Assembly: GCA_002415855.1 (NCBI GenBank)
Contig: DIAS01000138.1
Span: 1,943-11,984, forward strand
Source: Bacteroidales bacterium UBA5072
GTDB taxonomy: Bacteria > Bacteroidota > Bacteroidia > Bacteroidales > UBA10428
DNA: 10,042 nt
Direction: 5' to 3'
Shown here: one piece after another, positions 7,143-10,042 of the stretch
Position numbering within the stretch: position 1 is the stretch's first letter
How the letters are laid out: the number at the start of each line of letters is the position of its first letter
Notes under the pieces: model-generated
What the model was told of the DNA's origin: nothing
Databases searched by the model: none
Seen by the model: only the letters and a program-made list of their open reading frames with translations
Program-made: the position numbers and the translations under genes

Positions 7143-7913
7143 ATGGCAGAAGTAAAAAAACAAAGCACCGAAGTTGCAGAACTGACCATTGAAGAAAAGC
7201 TCAGGGCATTGTACAAGTTACAGGTCATCAACTCCGAAATTGATAAAATAAGAACTTTGCGCGGTGAATTACCTCTCGAAGTGCAGGATCTGGAAGATGA
7301 GATTGCAGGTCTTGAAACCCGCATCGAAAAGTTGCAGGAAGAGATCAAGAGTATCGAATCTGCGACCGGGAGCAAAAAGAACGATATTGTAAACTCAAAG
7401 GGACTGATCAAGAAGTACGAAGAGCAGCAGAACAACGTAAGAAACAACCGGGAATTCGATTCACTTTCCAAAGAAATTGAATACCAAACGCTGGAAATCG
7501 AATTGAGCGAAAAGCGGATCAAGGAGTTTAGCGTGCAGGCAAAAGAAAAAGTGGAATATATTGAGGAATCGAGAAAGAACCTGGATGAACGGAAAAATGA
7601 TCTTTTGCTTAAAAAATCCGAACTGGAGGATATCACTTCCGATACCCAGAAGGAAGAGGAACAGCTCCTCAAAAACAGGCAGGAATATGAGCAGATTATC
7701 GAGGAGCGGCTGCTCACCGCCTATAAGAAAATCAGGAAGAATGCCCGCAACGGACTTGCCGTAGTTTCTGTTGAACGTGACGCCTGTGGAGGTTGTTTTA
7801 ACCAGATACCCCCGCAGCGGCAGCTTGATATCCGTTCACGAAAAAAGATTATCGTCTGTGAATACTGTGGCCGTATCCTGGTTGATCTGGACCTCGTGGA
7901 AGAAGAAAAGTAA
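7143..7913 (+). CDS. Coiled-coil protein with C-terminal C4 zinc ribbon (COG1579-type)
   Basis: Protein of 256 residues, predicted cytoplasmic, with no signal peptide or membrane segment. Residues about 15-200 are strongly charged and rich in E, K, L and I, consistent with a long antiparallel coiled coil. The C-terminus carries a four-cysteine zinc ribbon: C215-GG-C218 and C239-EY-C242, separated by the basic stretch RQLDIRSRKK. This is the layout of the COG1579 / DUF164 zinc-ribbon family, whose members are thought to bind nucleic acid or act as adaptors; the function is not established. The ATG at 7143 lies 2 bases after the Nif3 stop, which strongly suggests co-expression. A long reverse-strand reading frame over this gene is an artefact: its serine-rich translation is what the complement of Glu/Lys-rich coding sequence yields. 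Confidence 0.93.
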   Translation: MAEVKKQSTEVAELTIEEKLRALYKLQVINSEIDKIRTLRGELPLEVQDLEDEIAGLETRIEKLQEEIKSIESATGSKKNDIVNSKGLIKKYEEQQNNVRNNREFDSLSKEIEYQTLEIELSEKRIKEFSVQAKEKVEYIEESRKNLDERKNDLLLKKSELEDITSDTQKEEEQLLKNRQEYEQIIEERLLTAYKKIRKNARNGLAVVSVERDACGGCFNQIPPQRQLDIRSRKKIIVCEYCGRILVDLDLVEEEK

Positions 7914-7997
7914 CCTTCAAAATATGCTGATCAGTTGTACCGTTTATATGTGCGGTTACAATTCAATAGCTTTTCTCTTTTTATAATCTGAATTTAC

Positions 7998-8005
7998 TAT
8001 CTTTG
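7998..8005 (+). promoter_or_regulatory. Promoter -7 element for the first barrel gene
   Basis: TATCTTTG is an exact match to the Bacteroidetes -7 consensus TAnnTTTG and lies 20 bases before the ATG at 8026, so the leader would be about 10-15 bases. No TTG sits at the usual 19-21 base distance upstream; that stretch is T-rich (7969-7983). The 112-base spacer and this element suggest that the barrel gene is a separate transcription unit from the zinc-ribbon gene. Confidence 0.55.
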
Positions 8006-8025
8006 CTTTAACCTAATAACAGGAT

Positions 8026-8808
8026 ATGGTTAAATGGTTAATATCCACGGTTATTGCAATAGTTTTCCTAATTCCTGTCCATTCACAGCAATGGAAACTG
8101 AAAAGGATTGAAGGTATATTAGGCATTGGTACAACCAATGTTTATGGTGATCTTGGCGGAGCCCCGAATGCTTCAGACCTGCTTTTCATCAAGGATATCA
8201 CGTTCCGCTCAACCCGGCCTTCGGTTTATGCCGGTGTCAGGTATCGTGTAAAACCAAACACCTCCCTGAAAGCATCATTCACATACGGGTACAGCAAAAC
8301 AAGTGATTTTGAAGGCTCACGCAATGAAGATCGAGGTTTTACCTCGGTTACTCAGCTGTTTGAAATTGCCGGAAACTATGAGTACTACTTCCTGCCTGAA
8401 AATCGCCGATTGCGGTCTGCCGCCATGTTTAACCGCAGAGGCATGATCAATGACTTCTCATCTTTCGGGGCATATGTATTTGCAGGGCTTGGTGCCACCA
8501 TGTACAAACCACATCTGGAATTTGATGAACCCCGGGCCGGTGACGAATACAAGGACAACTTCGGCATTACAGCTTCACTTCCGCTCGGTGCCGGCTTTAA
8601 ATATATCATCAGCGATAAGTGGATCTTCGGTTATGAAATTGGTTACCGCCTGACCCTGTCAGATTTTCTCGAAGGATTCGTTTCGCCCTTTTCTAACATG
8701 ACCGACAGCTACTGGATTTCCACATTCAACCTTAGTTACCGCATCCCGACTTCCAGAAGGGGACTACCTATCTTCCTGGATAAACAATGGAGAAAAGCCA
8801 AGTTTTAA
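8026..8808 (+). CDS. Outer-membrane beta-barrel protein, DUF6089/PorG-like, first of two
   Basis: Secreted protein of 260 residues. A signal peptide is clear: MVKW, a hydrophobic core over 5-18, and a likely cut after S20 (VHS|QQ). The mature part has alternating hydrophobic and aromatic strands typical of a small OmpA-like barrel of eight or more strands, for example YAGVRYRV, LKASFTYGYS, EIAGNYEYYFL, FGAYVFAGLGATMY, LPLGAGFKYI, IFGYEIGYRLT and STFNLSYRI. It resembles the next barrel gene in design: an N-terminal G-T-N-V-YGD-L-GG segment against YYMGDINP, and YRLTLSDFLEGF against FRKTFSDYIDG. I infer distant paralogy, not a recent duplication. It ends in phenylalanine after a basic tail. Probable location is the outer membrane. 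A specific function cannot be read from sequence; a general barrel of the opacity/OmpA type is the alternative. Confidence 0.8.
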   Translation: MVKWLISTVIAIVFLIPVHSQQWKLKRIEGILGIGTTNVYGDLGGAPNASDLLFIKDITFRSTRPSVYAGVRYRVKPNTSLKASFTYGYSKTSDFEGSRNEDRGFTSVTQLFEIAGNYEYYFLPENRRLRSAAMFNRRGMINDFSSFGAYVFAGLGATMYKPHLEFDEPRAGDEYKDNFGITASLPLGAGFKYIISDKWIFGYEIGYRLTLSDFLEGFVSPFSNMTDSYWISTFNLSYRIPTSRRGLPIFLDKQWRKAKF

Positions 8809-8882
8809 CCAGGTAACTTCCTCTCTTTATGTATTTTTCAGTTTTTTTAAGATTATTTATGATTTTAAGCGCTAAAATTCTA

Positions 8883-8890
8883 TTACTTTG
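8883..8890 (+). promoter_or_regulatory. Possible promoter -7 element for the PorG-like gene
   Basis: TTACTTTG matches seven of the eight constrained and free positions of TAnnTTTG and lies 28 bases before the ATG at 8919. No good -33 element is present at the expected distance, so the call is tentative. It sits in the 110-base AT-rich spacer after the first barrel gene. Confidence 0.35.
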
Positions 8891-8918
8891 CGTTTATTTC
8901 CTAAATGCCTGATTGCTG

Positions 8919-9590
8919 ATGTTGCCACGCCAGTTGTTAATTACCGTGATACTCTTTGTATCGGGTACTTTCCCGGTTATTGCCCAACGCAATGCCAACA
9001 TCGGCTTATTTGCCGGCACAGCTTATTACATGGGGGATATTAATCCAAACCGGCACTTTTATCGCCCTTCATTGTCTATAGGTGCCCTCTACCGCTATAA
9101 TCTGAATACACGCTACGCAATCCGCGGAAATGCTTACTATGTGCATCTTTCCGGTAATGACCTGGACTTTCCTGAGATTCAGCATCCTGACCGTCCTTTT
9201 AGTCCTGCCCGGTTCAACACCTCATTGGTAGACCTCAACGTACAGGTGGAGTACAATTTCCTGCCATTTACACCCAATGTGGGACAATGGGCCTACACAC
9301 CCTACCTGGCTACCGGATTTGCCGGTGGTCTTATTCTCAGTTCCGATGCAGGTGCCAGCAACTTTGTCAGCTTTCCGTTCAGTGCCGGCGTGAAAATTAA
9401 TATTACATCGAGGCTCAGCGCAGGTGCCGAATGGTCATTCCGGAAAACCTTCAGCGATTATATCGACGGTCTTGATAATCCTTCGGGCACCGCCTCTCTT
9501 TTGCACAATAATGACTGGTATTCTTTCCTGGGTGTTTTTATTACCTTTAAGTTTTTTAATTTTGCGGCAAGTTGTCCGGCCTATAAGTAA
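8919..9590 (+). CDS. PorG-like outer-membrane beta-barrel protein (DUF6089)
   Basis: Secreted protein of 223 residues with a signal peptide (hydrophobic core about 6-21, likely cut after A22, VIA|QR). The mature N-terminus has the DUF6089 hallmark: NIGLFAGTAYYMGDINP, then HFYRPSLSIGALYRYNL. Later segments are VDLNVQVEYNFLPF, AYTPYLATGFAGG, AGAEWSFRKTFSDYIDG and a final strand in NNDWYSFLGVFITFKF. In Porphyromonas gingivalis a protein of this family, PorG, is an outer-membrane part of the type IX secretion system, encoded next to uppS and bamA; the uppS neighbour here fits. Family members also occur where no T9SS is known, so a secretion role is inference. I chose the ATG at 8919; a TTG at 8913 would add two residues. 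Stop and uppS start are 4 bases apart, so the two are co-transcribed. Confidence 0.88.
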   Translation: MLPRQLLITVILFVSGTFPVIAQRNANIGLFAGTAYYMGDINPNRHFYRPSLSIGALYRYNLNTRYAIRGNAYYVHLSGNDLDFPEIQHPDRPFSPARFNTSLVDLNVQVEYNFLPFTPNVGQWAYTPYLATGFAGGLILSSDAGASNFVSFPFSAGVKINITSRLSAGAEWSFRKTFSDYIDGLDNPSGTASLLHNNDWYSFLGVFITFKFFNFAASCPAYK

Positions 9591-9594
9591 TGAA

Positions 9595-10042
9595 ATGAAT
9601 ATTGCCCTGAAAGAACAAATAAACAAGGATAGACTCCCGAAACATATTGCCATCATCATGGATGGTAACGGCAGGTGGGCAGAAAAGCGTGGTAATCAGC
9701 GGATTTTTGGACATAAGAATGCTGTTGCTGCCGTCAGGGACACGGTTGAAGCCTCGGCCGAACTGGGGATTGGTTATCTTACCCTGTATGCCTTTTCAAC
9801 CGAAAACTGGCGGCGACCCAAGACGGAAATCGATGCCCTTATGACGTTGCTGGTTTCTACCATCCATGCCGAGACCAAGACATTGCTTGAAAACAACATC
9901 AACTTGCATGCCATTGGCAATATCGACAGTCTCCCGCGTGGAGTTCAGGACCAGCTTTACCAGGCTATTTCCCTTACCGGGAAAAACACCGGGCTCAGCC
10001 TCATCCTTGCTTTAAGTTACGGATCACGCTGGGAAATTGTCA
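9595..10042 (+). CDS. uppS: Isoprenyl transferase, undecaprenyl diphosphate synthase (3' end outside window)
   Basis: Partial gene: 149 codons of a protein that is usually about 240-250 residues. The enzyme adds isopentenyl diphosphate units in cis to farnesyl diphosphate, giving the C55 lipid carrier for peptidoglycan and other surface polymers; it acts at the cytoplasmic membrane face. Visible family motifs are HIAIIMDGNGRWA (17-29), with the catalytic, Mg-binding aspartate D23, GH at 39-40, and LYAFSTENWRRP, the substrate-binding FSxENWxRP segment. Near the window edge LILALSYGSRWEIV corresponds to the conserved central strand and loop. The ATG at 9595 is the first usable start; an ATG at 9590 that overlaps the porG-like stop reads only two codons. 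In Bacteroidetes bamA and ompH-like genes usually follow, and they may lie just beyond the window. Confidence 0.96.
   Translation, partial: MNIALKEQINKDRLPKHIAIIMDGNGRWAEKRGNQRIFGHKNAVAAVRDTVEASAELGIGYLTLYAFSTENWRRPKTEIDALMTLLVSTIHAETKTLLENNINLHAIGNIDSLPRGVQDQLYQAISLTGKNTGLSLILALSYGSRWEIV

Noticed and set aside
7112..7717. 201-codon serine-rich open frame on the minus strand over the zinc-ribbon gene
   Set aside because: Its composition is what the complement of Glu/Lys-rich coiled-coil codons gives; the plus-strand gene is supported by the zinc ribbon and by its spacing to Nif3.
7937..7959. Hairpin after the zinc-ribbon gene (GTACCG with CGGTTAC)
   Set aside because: The stem is only 6 bp with a bulged T and a 10-base loop, and no T-tract follows directly, so it is not credible as a terminator.

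Overview
The window looks like a chromosomal core region of a Bacteroidota (Bacteroidetes) bacterium, probably Bacteroidales or a relative. The reasons are the protein families (a full-length AlaRS, paired membrane-anchored M23 proteins, a minimal MerR protein, a Nif3 / zinc-ribbon gene pair, and DUF6089 barrels upstream of uppS), the moderate GC content with AT-rich spacers, and several spacers carrying the Bacteroidetes promoter pattern (TTG or TTTG, about 20 bases, then TAnnTTTG). I see no mobile element, CRISPR array, tRNA or rRNA, and no gene that looks foreign. No stretch longer than 300 bases lacks a gene.

Left part, minus strand (1-3437): alaS encodes alanyl-tRNA synthetase. Downstream of it on the same strand is a LolA-like periplasmic protein whose 3' end lies outside the window. 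An AT-rich inverted repeat just after the alaS stop may be a terminator.

Middle, plus strand (3438-7913): a 137-base divergent spacer holds a good promoter for two tandem M23 (LytM-type) metallopeptidase paralogs, both anchored by one N-terminal membrane helix and both with a complete zinc and catalytic residue set. The first appears to start with TTG. A spacer with a 9-bp tandem repeat and small hairpins follows, then a second promoter and a three-gene unit: a small MerR-type regulator, a Nif3-like dinuclear-metal protein, and a coiled-coil zinc-ribbon protein that starts 2 bases after the Nif3 stop.

Right part, plus strand (8026-10042): two secreted outer-membrane beta-barrel proteins, each with a separate spacer and promoter-like element, are followed by uppS, which is cut by the window end. 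The second barrel matches the DUF6089/PorG family, which in Bacteroidetes usually sits next to uppS and bamA. Most of the window therefore serves the cell envelope: peptidoglycan cleavage, the lipid carrier for cell-wall synthesis, and outer-membrane proteins. I found no convincing new multi-gene system. The most unusual points are the M23 duplication with a private cysteine pair in one copy, the TTG start behind a consensus promoter, and the repeat-bearing spacer at 5531-5673.
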